This document shows, in pieces, positions 1-8,337 of a stretch of DNA of 55,651 bases. The stretch is from Halioglobus sp. (GTDB taxonomy: Bacteria; Pseudomonadota; Gammaproteobacteria; Pseudomonadales; Halieaceae). The notes below the pieces were generated by a model. That model was not told where the DNA came from. It worked only from the letters and a program-made list of their open reading frames with translations, and searched no databases. The stretch is from assembly GCA_002699145.1 (NCBI GenBank), contig PABK01000010.1, forward strand, positions 1 through 55,651, in the 5' to 3' direction. The position numbers and the translations under genes are program-made. The first letter of the stretch is position 1. Every line of letters starts with the position of its first letter.

Positions 1-80
1 GCTTTTTCCCGCCGGGCGGCCGTGACCCAGCGAACCACTCCCGCAGACTTCTCTGCGAATATGCAGGCGCCAGCCAGGAC

Positions 81-145
81 TGGAGGGTCAACGGGTCCAG
101 AGCGAGTATCTCAGCCTTCCGAGCCCTGGACCCGTTGACCCTCCA
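81..145. repeat. Perfect 20-bp inverted repeat with 25-nt loop
   Basis: The arms at 81-100 and 126-145 are exact reverse complements (TGGAGGGTCA... against ...TGACCCTCCA). They enclose a loop at 101-125. The loop contains GAGTATCTCAG, and the same 11 bases recur at 245-255 over the stop codon of the PEP-CTERM gene. There is no T-run after the stem, so it is not a typical terminator. It may be a REP-like palindrome or the end of a structured RNA lying outside the window. Bases 1-80 show nothing I can assign. Confidence 0.6.
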
Positions 146-193
146 GGCCAGAGAACCCACCCGAACAAACAAAGTCGCACAAATCGGAGGCAC

Positions 194-223
194 AAAAAAA
201 CCCGCTCGAAAGCGGGTTTTTTT
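194..223 (-). terminator. Rho-independent terminator of the PEP-CTERM gene
   Basis: The stem is CCCGCT-CGAA-AGCGGG, flanked by seven A on one side and seven T on the other, so it can work in both directions. It lies 28 bases beyond the stop codon of the leftward PEP-CTERM gene, which is the obvious user. Confidence 0.85.
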
Positions 224-251
224 GCGTGGGCCCTCAGGCCCGGGGAGTATC

Positions 252-1262
252 TCAGGCCTTTTTGCGGCGGGAGAAGCCGGCACCGGCCAGCAGGCCTGCG
301 CCCATCAGCAGCAGGGTGGCCGGAGCCGGTACCTGCTGGGACACCAGGGACTGCGCGCTGGCGGCAAAGCCCAGTGAGTAGGTGCCGCTTTCCAGGCCGG
401 TCACGGTCAGGCTGAAGAAGCCGCTGCCGGACTCACCGTCGGGAGAACCGTTGGTGGCCGTGGTAGCCAGTACGTTCAGGTTGCCCGCCTCGACAGAGGA
501 GCAGTCGATGGCCGCGCCGCCGATACAGACCTCGACACCAGCCGCACCGTCGTCACCGTCAGGCGCCCAGCGGATGAAGGTACCGTTGTCGCTGGTGATC
601 GTGACGCTGGAAGAGATCACGCCCTGCGCCAGGCCGTCGGAGCTGCCATTGACGTCGGACAGCGCCGCCCAGTCGGCGGTGAAGGAGATGGCGATACCGC
701 CCGCGCCGTTGTCCTGGTCGTCGATCTCGAACTCGAAGCTCAACGCCGTGGTGGAGGCCACGTTGGACGAGGCGGAAGCGATGTTGCCGGTGTCGATGTT
801 GCTCTCGGCAACCACACCAGCGGCGGTGGCGGCATCGCCCACCAGCTGGGCGTCGATGATCACGGACTCCGCGTTGGAGTACTGGCCGGCACCGGTGCCG
901 AACAGGGTGGAGTCGTTCTCACCGCGCAACGGCGCGCCGCCGGGCGCGTTCTGCACCGGTCCGCTGAGGACGATACCCGCGCCGGCACCGCTGTCACAGC
1001 TGCCGCCAGTCACGTCGACACCGAAACCGCTACAGTTGCGGATGGAGCCACCGGAGCTGGCGCCGTTCAGGTTGGCGTTGGCGGAGGTGGTGAAGTTCCA
1101 CAGGCCCGGAGCGCCGGAGACGAGACCGTCGATTTCCGTGGACAGGCCTGAAACGATCAGGCGGCCGGCGCCGTATACATCGGCGGAGGCCTGGCTGGTT
1201 GCACCGAGAGCGGCCAGCGATACCAGCGCTACTCCCAATTGTTTTACTGCTACGTTTTTCAT
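252..1262 (-). CDS. Secreted PEP-CTERM sorting-domain protein
   Basis: This is a 336-residue exported protein. It begins with a Sec signal peptide (MKNVAVKQLGVALVSLAALG..., cut likely after ASA near residue 27). It ends with a PEP-CTERM sorting tag: VPAPATLLLMG, a short hydrophobic stretch, then SRRKKA. In this family the tag is read by an exosortase in the inner membrane, and the protein goes to the outer surface or the exopolysaccharide matrix. The middle is low in lysine and rich in Gly, Ala, Ser, Asn and Asp, with no enzyme motif, so a structural or adhesive role is inferred. I chose the ATG at 1262 because AGGGAGA lies about 8 bases upstream; an ATG 30 bases further up (1292) lacks such a site. 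A sigma-54 promoter lies upstream at 1375-1390. Confidence 0.9.
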   Translation of the reverse strand: MKNVAVKQLGVALVSLAALGATSQASADVYGAGRLIVSGLSTEIDGLVSGAPGLWNFTTSANANLNGASSGGSIRNCSGFGVDVTGGSCDSGAGAGIVLSGPVQNAPGGAPLRGENDSTLFGTGAGQYSNAESVIIDAQLVGDAATAAGVVAESNIDTGNIASASSNVASTTALSFEFEIDDQDNGAGGIAISFTADWAALSDVNGSSDGLAQGVISSSVTITSDNGTFIRWAPDGDDGAAGVEVCIGGAAIDCSSVEAGNLNVLATTATNGSPDGESGSGFFSLTVTGLESGTYSLGFAASAQSLVSQQVPAPATLLLMGAGLLAGAGFSRRKKA

Positions 1263-1374
1263 GGCTAGTCTCCCTAACTTGCCGTCTTTCAAAAGTTGCC
1301 GACCCTCTCCGATTTTGCCTGGGTGTTGCTGTCACCCGTGGAGCCTGGCTGGCGTTTTGTCTCACCCGAGTAAA

Positions 1375-1390
1375 AGCAAGCGCCGTACCA
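1375..1390 (-). promoter_or_regulatory. Sigma-54 (RpoN) promoter of the PEP-CTERM gene
   Basis: On the minus strand the sequence reads TGGTAC-GGCGC-TTGCT. This matches the -24/-12 consensus TGGYAC-N5-TTGCW at every conserved position. It lies about 113 bases upstream of the chosen ATG, leaving a leader of roughly 100 nt. In several proteobacteria PEP-CTERM genes are known to be driven by the PrsK/PrsR two-component system through sigma-54, which fits this gene. The regulator itself is not in the window. The rest of 1263-1504 shows no gene. Confidence 0.75.
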
Positions 1391-1504
1391 GTATTATTTA
1401 TTTTCTTATTATTCAGCAGGTTATGTACTTATCGCCAGATCCTGAACGCTTCCGCAGCCGGCATTTGTAAAAAATTCTGACGCATGCCGGCGCGCTCCGT
1501 GCGC

Positions 1505-4288
1505 TCAGTCGGCCGGCAGGGAGGACAGCAGTTCACGGGCCCGGCGTTGCACGGGCTCGGCACCCTCACCGTCCACCACCGCCTGCAACTGCCGGCGCGC
1601 CTCGCCGTTGCGGCCCTGGCGCAGCAACACATCGGCGTAGTTCAGACGGTACTGCAGGTTGCCAGGTTGAGCCTCTACCGCCTCGCGCAGCAGTTTGCCG
1701 CCGGCGACCAGCTTGCCGCTGTCCGCCAGCAACTGGCCGTAGGTATCCATGACCACCGGGTCCTCGGGCAGCAGTTCGTGGGCGCGCGCCGCGTAGGACA
1801 GCGCCTGCTCGAGGTCGCGCTCGCGCTCCAGCATGGCCAGGTTGTTCAGCGCCATGATGGAAGACGGCGCCACCTGCAGCATCTCCAGATAGAGCGCACG
1901 CGCCTGCTCCGGGTCGTCGCCCAGGGCGCCCTGGGCCTGCATGGCCAGCAGGCGCAGGTCGCGCGGGAAGGTCTGGCGCCACTGCGCCAGGGTCTGCCGC
2001 GCCGCCTCGCCGCGGCCGTCCGTGGACTGCGTCACCGCCAGCAGCAACGCGGTCTCCGCGTCCGGCTCGATCGCCAGGGCGCGACGGAACGCCTCTTCCG
2101 CCTGCGGGTAGCGCTGTTCCTGCACCGCGAGCCAGCCCGCGGTGCGCCAGACCTCCACCCGTTCTCCCTGGACGTCCGCCTGCAACTTGTCCATCAGCTG
2201 GCGCGCGCCCGCCAGGTCGCCGCCCAGGGCGGCCATGCGCACCTGGGCCACACGGCCCGGCAGGTAGGCGGGGTTGTTTGTCACGGCGCGATCCAGCGCC
2301 GCCCTGGCCGCGTCGAACTGCCCCTGCGCGGCCAGCCCGTCGGCGTAGTAGTAGTTGGCCAGGACCGAGTCCGGGGCCGCCTCAGCCCACTGTTTCCAGG
2401 TACCGAGGGCCATGTCCGCCTGCCCGAGATTGACAAAGGCCTTGCCGCGCAACTCGACCAGCGACGGCTGGGCGGCGATCCAGCCGCCCTTGAGCTGCTC
2501 GGTGAGCACGATCACCTGGTCGTACTCAGCGGCCTCGAAGCGCAACTTGACCAGGCGTCCGCGCACGCTGAGGTTGCCCGGTTCGGCGGCCAGCAGGTCC
2601 TCCAGTTCGGCGGCGGCGGTTTTCGGCGCCTCCGAGCGCGCCACCAGGCCCGCCAGGATGGCGCGGGCGAGGCTGTCATCGGGTTCGGCCTCAAGGTAGT
2701 TGCCGAGCAGGCTGCGCGCGCGTTCCTCCTCGCCGGTCGCCCCGTAGAGCTTGGCCAGGTTGCGCGTGGTGGACGGATCCAGCGGGTCGATGGCCAGCAC
2801 CGCCTCCATGGTCGCGCGGCCGGCCGCCAGGTCACCGGCTATCATCTGCGCCGCGGCGGCGACCTTCAGCGGGTCGCTGCGCTGCGGGTACTGGCGCTGC
2901 AGGCCCTGGGCGATGCGCAGCGCGTCATCGGTCCGGCCCTGCTTCAGCGCGGCGGCGGCGGACATCAGCACGTCCATGTACTGGCCCTCATCCACCGACT
3001 GCTGTACCGCCTGCAGGTCGCGCTCGATGAAGTCGCCGCGTACCGAGCGCGCCTCGCGCAGCGCCTGCTGCGCCTTCTCATTGTCAGGCTCCAGCGCCAG
3101 CACGCGCTCGTAGTACTGCACGGCGCTGTCCGCGTCGCCCTCGATCATCGCCACCGCGCCGAGCATGCCGAGCAGTTCCGGACTCTCTTCCCCGGACCCG
3201 GCCAGCACGCCCTGCAGGATATCCTGCGCGGCCTGCAGGTCGGCGGTCTGCACCGCCAGGTTCGCGCGCATACGCGCCACGTTGTAGGACCTGGGCACCT
3301 GGGCGTTGAGCCGGTCCAGTACGACCGCGGCCTGCTCGAAGCGCTCCTGCTGCAGCAGGCTCGCCGCGAGGTAGGCCTTCATGGGCACATTGCGCGGCGC
3401 CGCCTCCAGGCCTTTCTGCAATTCGATGCTGGCGTCCGCATAATTTTCCTGCAACAGCAGCAACAGGCCGCGCACCTGGTGTACATAGGCGAGCTTGCCC
3501 AGCCCGGCGCGGCGCAGCGCGCCGACATCCACCTGCGCCGCCGCGAGGTTGTCCAGGCGCAGGTTGGCCATGGCGCGCCGGGCATTGACCAGGGTGGGAT
3601 AACCGCGGTTGTCGATGGAGCGGGTATAGGCATCACGCGCTCCTTCCAGGTCGCCCTCGGCGGCCAGCAGGTCGCCCTGCAGCGCCAGCGCATCGGGTGA
3701 ATCGGGATCCGCCTGCAGCGCCTTTTCCACCCAGTGGCGCGCCCGGTCGGCATTGCCCGTGCGGGCCTCGTAGGACGCCGTCGCGGCCAGGGCGATAGCG
3801 GAGTCCGGGTCGAGCTTGAGCGCCGCCTCCAGCGTGCGCGCGGCGACCTCGAAGTCCTCCAGCTCGATCAGCGCCAGGCCGCGCCAGGCCAGCACCTCGC
3901 TCTGCACCTGCGGGCCGGACTCGGCGGCGAACTCGTCCGCTTCCGCCAGCAATTCCTCGAACTTGCCCTGCAGCATGAGCGCGCGCGTGATCAGCAGGGA
4001 CGCCTCCTCGTCCTGCATGCCCATTTCGCGGGCGCGGCGCGCCTCCTTCTCCGCATCCGCGCCCAGGCCCATGCCGAGGTAGGCATAGGCCATGCTGCGC
4101 CGCACCCGCATGTCGAAGGGCGCCTGCTGGGCGGCGTTCTTCAACTGGATCAGCGCGCCGTTGTAATCGCCGGACTCGACCAGCATCTCGGCGTTGGCCA
4201 GGTACTCCTCGGTGGTGACTTCCTCTGCACAGGAGGCGGACAACAAGGCGGCGCACAGCACCAGCGCGGCGGTAAACTTCTTCTGCAT
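1505..4288 (-). CDS. prsT: PEP-CTERM system TPR-repeat lipoprotein (PrsT-like)
   Basis: The product is 927 residues, the usual size for PrsT (TIGR02917). A hydrophobic leader (MQKKFTAALVLCAALLSASC) ends in a lipobox-like LSASC, so it is probably an outer-membrane or periplasmic lipoprotein. The rest is a long series of TPR units, seen as repeated A-x-x-x-Y...G and P-D-S-x-x-A patterns such as LKLDPDSAIALA, LALEPDNEKAQQAL and LAIEPDAETALLL. Family members occur beside exosortase and exopolysaccharide genes and are thought to scaffold export or assembly. The start at 4288 is preceded by GGAGA at 8-bp spacing; an in-frame ATG 15 bases upstream has a poorer site. It follows the hexapeptide acyltransferase on the same strand after a 75-base gap. 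Confidence 0.88.
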   Translation of the reverse strand: MQKKFTAALVLCAALLSASCAEEVTTEEYLANAEMLVESGDYNGALIQLKNAAQQAPFDMRVRRSMAYAYLGMGLGADAEKEARRAREMGMQDEEASLLITRALMLQGKFEELLAEADEFAAESGPQVQSEVLAWRGLALIELEDFEVAARTLEAALKLDPDSAIALAATASYEARTGNADRARHWVEKALQADPDSPDALALQGDLLAAEGDLEGARDAYTRSIDNRGYPTLVNARRAMANLRLDNLAAAQVDVGALRRAGLGKLAYVHQVRGLLLLLQENYADASIELQKGLEAAPRNVPMKAYLAASLLQQERFEQAAVVLDRLNAQVPRSYNVARMRANLAVQTADLQAAQDILQGVLAGSGEESPELLGMLGAVAMIEGDADSAVQYYERVLALEPDNEKAQQALREARSVRGDFIERDLQAVQQSVDEGQYMDVLMSAAAALKQGRTDDALRIAQGLQRQYPQRSDPLKVAAAAQMIAGDLAAGRATMEAVLAIDPLDPSTTRNLAKLYGATGEEERARSLLGNYLEAEPDDSLARAILAGLVARSEAPKTAAAELEDLLAAEPGNLSVRGRLVKLRFEAAEYDQVIVLTEQLKGGWIAAQPSLVELRGKAFVNLGQADMALGTWKQWAEAAPDSVLANYYYADGLAAQGQFDAARAALDRAVTNNPAYLPGRVAQVRMAALGGDLAGARQLMDKLQADVQGERVEVWRTAGWLAVQEQRYPQAEEAFRRALAIEPDAETALLLAVTQSTDGRGEAARQTLAQWRQTFPRDLRLLAMQAQGALGDDPEQARALYLEMLQVAPSSIMALNNLAMLERERDLEQALSYAARAHELLPEDPVVMDTYGQLLADSGKLVAGGKLLREAVEAQPGNLQYRLNYADVLLRQGRNGEARRQLQAVVDGEGAEPVQRRARELLSSLPAD

Positions 4289-4363
4289 GGAACAGGTCTC
4301 CATCCCGTAAACCGGCCCATTATGGACCGAGAGGGGTTGCCGCGTATACCGAGCGCGTCGCGC

Positions 4364-5062
4364 TCAGGCGTCGGGCGATGCCCCCTGTTCATCAGCGACA
4401 GTCGCGGGCGACAGGCGGCGGGCGGGCGTACCGCCCCAGGTCTCGCCCGGCCCGATCACCGTGCCCTTGGTCACCACCGCGCCGACGCTGACAATGGCGC
4501 CGTCGCCGACCTGCACACCCGCCATGACCGTCGCCTTGGCGCCTATGGTTACGTTGTCGCCGATGCGTATACGCTGCAGGGCCATGTGTTCACCCTCCAG
4601 CTCGTGACTGAACAGCACCGCGTCGTGGCCGATGATCGTGTTCGCACCCAGCTCGGTCAGGGCCGGGTCGAGAATGGCCCCGCCGCTGTAGGTGTTGTCG
4701 CCCATGCGCGCGCCCAGGGCCAGGTACACCAGGCGCATCAGCGGCGTGGGAATAAAGTAGGTGCGTATCAGTGGGTAGAACAGCACCAGGCGGAACAGCG
4801 TATCGACCTGGTAGGCGAACTCCCCGGGCGAGCCGGGCGGCAGTTCGCCCTCCACCAGGGGCAGGAAGCGGTGCGACAGGCGATAGGCCGCGATCGCCCA
4901 CAGGTAGAAGCTCAGAATGAACACCAGCAGCCAGGCCACGCCGTGGAAATTGCCGCTGCGCTGCGGCGTCACCAGCAGGCAGGCAGTGGCCAGCGCCAAC
5001 AGCGCGGCCGCGGTGAACAACCCGGCAAACACGGCGATCTGGGCGGGGGATATCTTACGCAT
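4364..5062 (-). CDS. Membrane-attached hexapeptide-repeat acyltransferase
   Basis: A 232-residue protein. Two N-terminal membrane segments (about residues 8-30 and 43-62) are followed by a left-handed beta-helix domain from about residue 115. The helix shows hexapeptide turns such as LGARMGDNTYSGG, IGDNVTIGAKATVMAGVQVGDGAIVSVGAVVTKG and the closing GGTPARRL, as in maltose/serine acetyltransferases. It most likely acetylates a sugar or small-molecule hydroxyl at the inner membrane. The ATG has AGGAG 8 bases upstream. It overlaps the end of the glycosyltransferase gene by 8 bases, so the two are probably translated together. The substrate is unknown. Confidence 0.8.
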   Translation of the reverse strand: MRKISPAQIAVFAGLFTAAALLALATACLLVTPQRSGNFHGVAWLLVFILSFYLWAIAAYRLSHRFLPLVEGELPPGSPGEFAYQVDTLFRLVLFYPLIRTYFIPTPLMRLVYLALGARMGDNTYSGGAILDPALTELGANTIIGHDAVLFSHELEGEHMALQRIRIGDNVTIGAKATVMAGVQVGDGAIVSVGAVVTKGTVIGPGETWGGTPARRLSPATVADEQGASPDA

Positions 5063-6308
5063 GGCGGGTGCTCCTGTCGGTCGTCAGTGGCCGCGACCAG
5101 GGCGCCGCGGGGTCGTCCATGAACTGGCAAAAACGCTGCGCCCCCTGGCATCGCGCCATGTCGGCGGCCAGTTGCGCCGCGCGCTCGCCGAAGCGCGGCT
5201 GCTCGAGCAGGCGCCGCAGGGAGGCCGCCACGGCGTGCGCGTCCAGGCGCTCGGCGCGCAGCGCCAGGCCGGCCCCGGCCCGGGTGAGAGTGCGCATGTT
5301 GAGATGCTGGTCGAGGTTGCCGGGTATCCCCAGCACCGGGCGGCCGCGCGCCAGCGCCTGGTGGGTGGTGGGACTGCCGCCGTTACAGACGACCACCGCG
5401 GCGCGGCGCGCGGCGTCCTCACCGGGCAGGAAGGGCGCCGCGAAGACGTTGCGCGGCAAGGTGTGCGGCAACGCCGCCCCCGCCGTGGCGACCAGTGCCA
5501 CCAGTGGCAGGTCCGCCAGCGCGGCGAGCACCGGCGGCAGCAGGTCGGCGGCGCCGGAACTGCCCGGGGTCACGTATACCGCGGGCAGGTCCGCCGGCAC
5601 CTCGTCCCACCAGCCCGGCTTCACGCCGGCGGGAGACCAGGCCACCGGCCCGATGAAGCGGTGCGTGTCGGGCAGCGGCGCCATGTCGTACAGGCCCGGC
5701 AGGTCGGCGTAGAGGGTGTAATCGCCGGCGCTGTAGACCCGGCGCAGGTCCAGGCCCGGCGCGGGCAAGCCATGGCGACGGCACAGTGCGCGCATGGGCA
5801 GGCAGTGCGCGGCGAAGGCCAGCGGCCGGCCGAGGCTGAACAACGGTTGCGCCAGGCGCGGCCCCAGCGCCCTGGACAGGGGCAGGTCGGGCACGGGGTA
5901 GCGCTGTCGCACGTAGGGCGACCAACAGGCGTTGGCCAGGGCGACGTGGGGCACGCCGGCGAGCCGCGCGCTGACCGCGAGGGACAGGCGGAAGTCGCCG
6001 ACCACGACGTCCGGGCGCAGCCGCTGCAGCAGCGCCCGGTCGGCCGCCACGTAGGCGTCCAGGGTGTCCAGGTCGTACAGGGGGGCGCCGCGCGCCAGCG
6101 CCGCGTTGAACTGCGCCGGCGAGATGGACTCGAGGGTGTGCTCCTGCCCCGGCAGCTGGCCGAGCAGGTCGCGATAGCGCGGGCAGTGGGCGAAATGCAG
6201 CTCGTAGCGGGCCGGGTCCAGCGCCGCCGCGAGGGCGGCGGGACGCGCCACGTGGGCCAGGGTCACCGCTTCGGCTATGAACAGGACACGGACCCGGCCG
6301 CCCGGCAT
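5055..6308 (-). CDS. GT1-family (UGT-like) glycosyltransferase
   Basis: A 417-residue GT-B enzyme. The N-terminal Rossmann half starts VRVLFIAEAVTLAHVARPAAL and carries the DVVVGDFRLSLAVSA acceptor region. The C-terminal half has the nucleotide-sugar motif VVVCNGGSPTTHQALARGRPVLGIPGNLDQHLN, like the GGxxT...P...DQ signature of MGT/UGT enzymes that glycosylate lipids, macrolides or other small hydrophobic acceptors. That makes a small-molecule acceptor more likely than polymer elongation. The ATG at 6308 has GGGGAG about 8 bases upstream; a GTG at 6317 overlaps the preceding stop and is an alternative. It sits between the ThiF/nitroreductase fusion and the hexapeptide acyltransferase with 4-8 base junctions. 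Confidence 0.82.
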   Translation of the reverse strand: MPGGRVRVLFIAEAVTLAHVARPAALAAALDPARYELHFAHCPRYRDLLGQLPGQEHTLESISPAQFNAALARGAPLYDLDTLDAYVAADRALLQRLRPDVVVGDFRLSLAVSARLAGVPHVALANACWSPYVRQRYPVPDLPLSRALGPRLAQPLFSLGRPLAFAAHCLPMRALCRRHGLPAPGLDLRRVYSAGDYTLYADLPGLYDMAPLPDTHRFIGPVAWSPAGVKPGWWDEVPADLPAVYVTPGSSGAADLLPPVLAALADLPLVALVATAGAALPHTLPRNVFAAPFLPGEDAARRAAVVVCNGGSPTTHQALARGRPVLGIPGNLDQHLNMRTLTRAGAGLALRAERLDAHAVAASLRRLLEQPRFGERAAQLAADMARCQGAQRFCQFMDDPAAPWSRPLTTDRSTRHA

Positions 6309-6313
6309 TGCCG

Positions 6314-8332
6314 TCACTCCCCGCCGTCGACCAACAGCGTCTCGAGAGGCGGGCGCACGGAGCGCGAGGTCGGCGTGGGACCGAAGCCGACACGCCCCAT
6401 GTAAACGCGACAGCGCGGGTCCGTGTCCGCGCCGAGCAGGCCGGCGAGGTCATTGGCCACGCGCCGCGCCAGTTCGCGCTCTTTCTCCACCACGGTGAAG
6501 TCGACCCCGGTGGCCGCGTAGCGGGCAAAGATCAGCGGCGTCATCTCCGGCTGGAACTGCAGGTTCTGGCGCGTCGCCTCCAGCCAGAAGCGCTGCATCG
6601 CGCGCCCGCCATCGACGCAGGCCTGCACCGAGTCCAGCGGCCGCTCGGCGACGATGACAAAATGCGCCGCGCAGCGCAGCCCGGTGAGCAGGTCCATCTG
6701 CAGGCGCGGCAGCCAGGTGCCGGCGGCGAAGCGGTTCAGGTTCTGCACCCGGCGCCAGCTGCCCAGCGCCCAGCGCATCACGCGCCGGGTCAGCCAGTCC
6801 ACGCCCAGCGCCAGTTCCGGCAGGCGGTCTTCGGAGAAGCGCGCGCCCCACTCGATGTTGCGCCGGTGCACCTCGTAGCCCTCGGGCGTGGTCAGGCGGA
6901 TGTGCGCGCTGCGAAACAGCAGGCCGGCCATGCTGCGCCGCTCGCCGCCCTCCAGCCACAGCACCCGGTAACCCTCCCCCACGGCCTCCTCCAGGGCGCG
7001 CTTCTGCGCGGCGGACAGCGGCCGGGTGGACAGCGGCCGCCGCTGGGTGGTGCGCGCGCGCACGAAAGGCAGCAGCGGATGCGCTTCGATCGCCGGGTCC
7101 GTGCGCAGGCGCAGGTCGAACTGCGGGGCGTTGTCCGGGGTGTCGGGGCGGCGCTCACAGCTGACCGCCATGCCCTCCGCGCTGGCCGCGATGGCCACGT
7201 TCTCCAGCAGTGCACCCACCGCGAGCTGGCTGGAACTGCCGTCCAGGTCGTAGACGCACCAGTCGCGGGTGTCGTGGGCATGCACCACCACGTGGTCGTC
7301 GGCGACGATCTGCAAGCGCCACGGCTGTTCGTTGTCGCCGCTGGGCGCCCAGCGCGCCAGGTCGAGGATGCGTTCCACGGCGCGCGCGCGCGGTGCGGCC
7401 GGCGGACTGGCGGCGGCCTTGGCCATGACCATGCGGCGCGCGACGAACAGGCCCAGGCGCTGCAGCGGGTTGTCGTTGCCGCCGGGGCGCCAGGTGGTGC
7501 TCAGGCGGTTGCGGTAGGCGTCGAAATGGATACCGCGTGGCGCCACCGGCACGGCGCCGCGCTGCAGCAGGATTTTCAGCGCATAGGTCCCGGCGAAGCC
7601 GGCGCACAGCTCACAGGCCATGGGTGTGGAGGGCCCCTTGCGCGCGTTGAAATCCACCCGCGTATCGTCGGCGAGATAGGACAGTTGCAGGCGCGCCGGA
7701 GCCAGGCCGAGCATAAAGCGCAGCGCCTGCTCCTCCTCGTCATGGCCGGCCATGCGGAAATACTCTTCGTAGGTCATGGCGCCCGGCATGAATACCAGCA
7801 GCGCGGCGCCCATGCCCAGCGGGGCGGCGGTCACCGCGGGAATGCCGCGCTGCGCGCAGGCCGCGAAAACCTTGTTGCGGATGTCCAGGGCGAAGAAATC
7901 CAGGCTGTCGACGTAGAGGTCGACGCCGTCGAGGAACTCGGCCAGGTTGTCCTCGTCCACCCCTGCCGGGAAGCAGCGCAGGTCGAGCTCGGGGTTGATG
8001 TCCCTGGCCATGGCCGACATCACCTCGACCTTGGGCTGGTCGATGTGGCTGAGGCCGGCGCCGGCCTGGCGATTGAAATTCTGGATCTCGAAGCGGTCAA
8101 AGTCGGCGAGGTTGAACGCGCCTATTCCCAGGCGTGTCAGGGTCAACAGGTGGCTGCCGCCGACACCGCCCATGCCGGCAATGGCGATGCGCTTGCCGCG
8201 CAGGATTGCCTGCTCTGCCTCGGTAACCCAGCCGATGTTGCGCGAGAACGCCGCGTCGTAGTCGAACATGTCCTGCCCTGGCCGTTGCATCTGCACCGTG
8301 TAGCGCGCCCCCCGATCAGCGGCTGCCGACAC
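6314..8332 (-). CDS. ThiF (E1-like)/nitroreductase fusion, MoeY/Rv1355c type
   Basis: A 672-residue two-domain protein. The N-terminal half is an E1-like adenylating domain: glycine loop GMGGVGG at 53-59, then FDRFEIQNFNRQ, SLDFFALDIRN and a lone CELC pair. The C-terminal half (about 320-660) is an FMN nitroreductase fold: ERILDLARWAPSGDNEQPWRL, SQLAVGALLENVAIAA, RRPLSTRPL and a long C-terminal tail. The same fusion is known as Rv1355c/MoeY in mycobacteria. The family's reaction is not established, and the MoeY name does not prove a molybdopterin role. The chemistry implied is ATP activation of a carboxylate plus a flavin redox step. An ATG at 8269 (MFDYDAAFSRN) with AGGG upstream may be the true start. 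It follows the acyltransferase stop within 6 bases. Confidence 0.82.
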   Translation of the reverse strand: MSAAADRGARYTVQMQRPGQDMFDYDAAFSRNIGWVTEAEQAILRGKRIAIAGMGGVGGSHLLTLTRLGIGAFNLADFDRFEIQNFNRQAGAGLSHIDQPKVEVMSAMARDINPELDLRCFPAGVDEDNLAEFLDGVDLYVDSLDFFALDIRNKVFAACAQRGIPAVTAAPLGMGAALLVFMPGAMTYEEYFRMAGHDEEEQALRFMLGLAPARLQLSYLADDTRVDFNARKGPSTPMACELCAGFAGTYALKILLQRGAVPVAPRGIHFDAYRNRLSTTWRPGGNDNPLQRLGLFVARRMVMAKAAASPPAAPRARAVERILDLARWAPSGDNEQPWRLQIVADDHVVVHAHDTRDWCVYDLDGSSSQLAVGALLENVAIAASAEGMAVSCERRPDTPDNAPQFDLRLRTDPAIEAHPLLPFVRARTTQRRPLSTRPLSAAQKRALEEAVGEGYRVLWLEGGERRSMAGLLFRSAHIRLTTPEGYEVHRRNIEWGARFSEDRLPELALGVDWLTRRVMRWALGSWRRVQNLNRFAAGTWLPRLQMDLLTGLRCAAHFVIVAERPLDSVQACVDGGRAMQRFWLEATRQNLQFQPEMTPLIFARYAATGVDFTVVEKERELARRVANDLAGLLGADTDPRCRVYMGRVGFGPTPTSRSVRPPLETLLVDGGE

Positions 8333-8337
8333 GCCCC

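Noticed and set aside
1263-1380. c-di-GMP or other riboswitch in the PEP-CTERM leader
   Set aside because: The roughly 100-nt leader lacks the conserved core motifs of known riboswitch classes that I can recognise.
1484-3700. 738-codon plus-strand open frame opposite prsT
   Set aside because: It is rich in Gln, His, Arg and Leu with no family motif. The opposite strand encodes a clear TPR lipoprotein, and the frame is a by-product of high GC.
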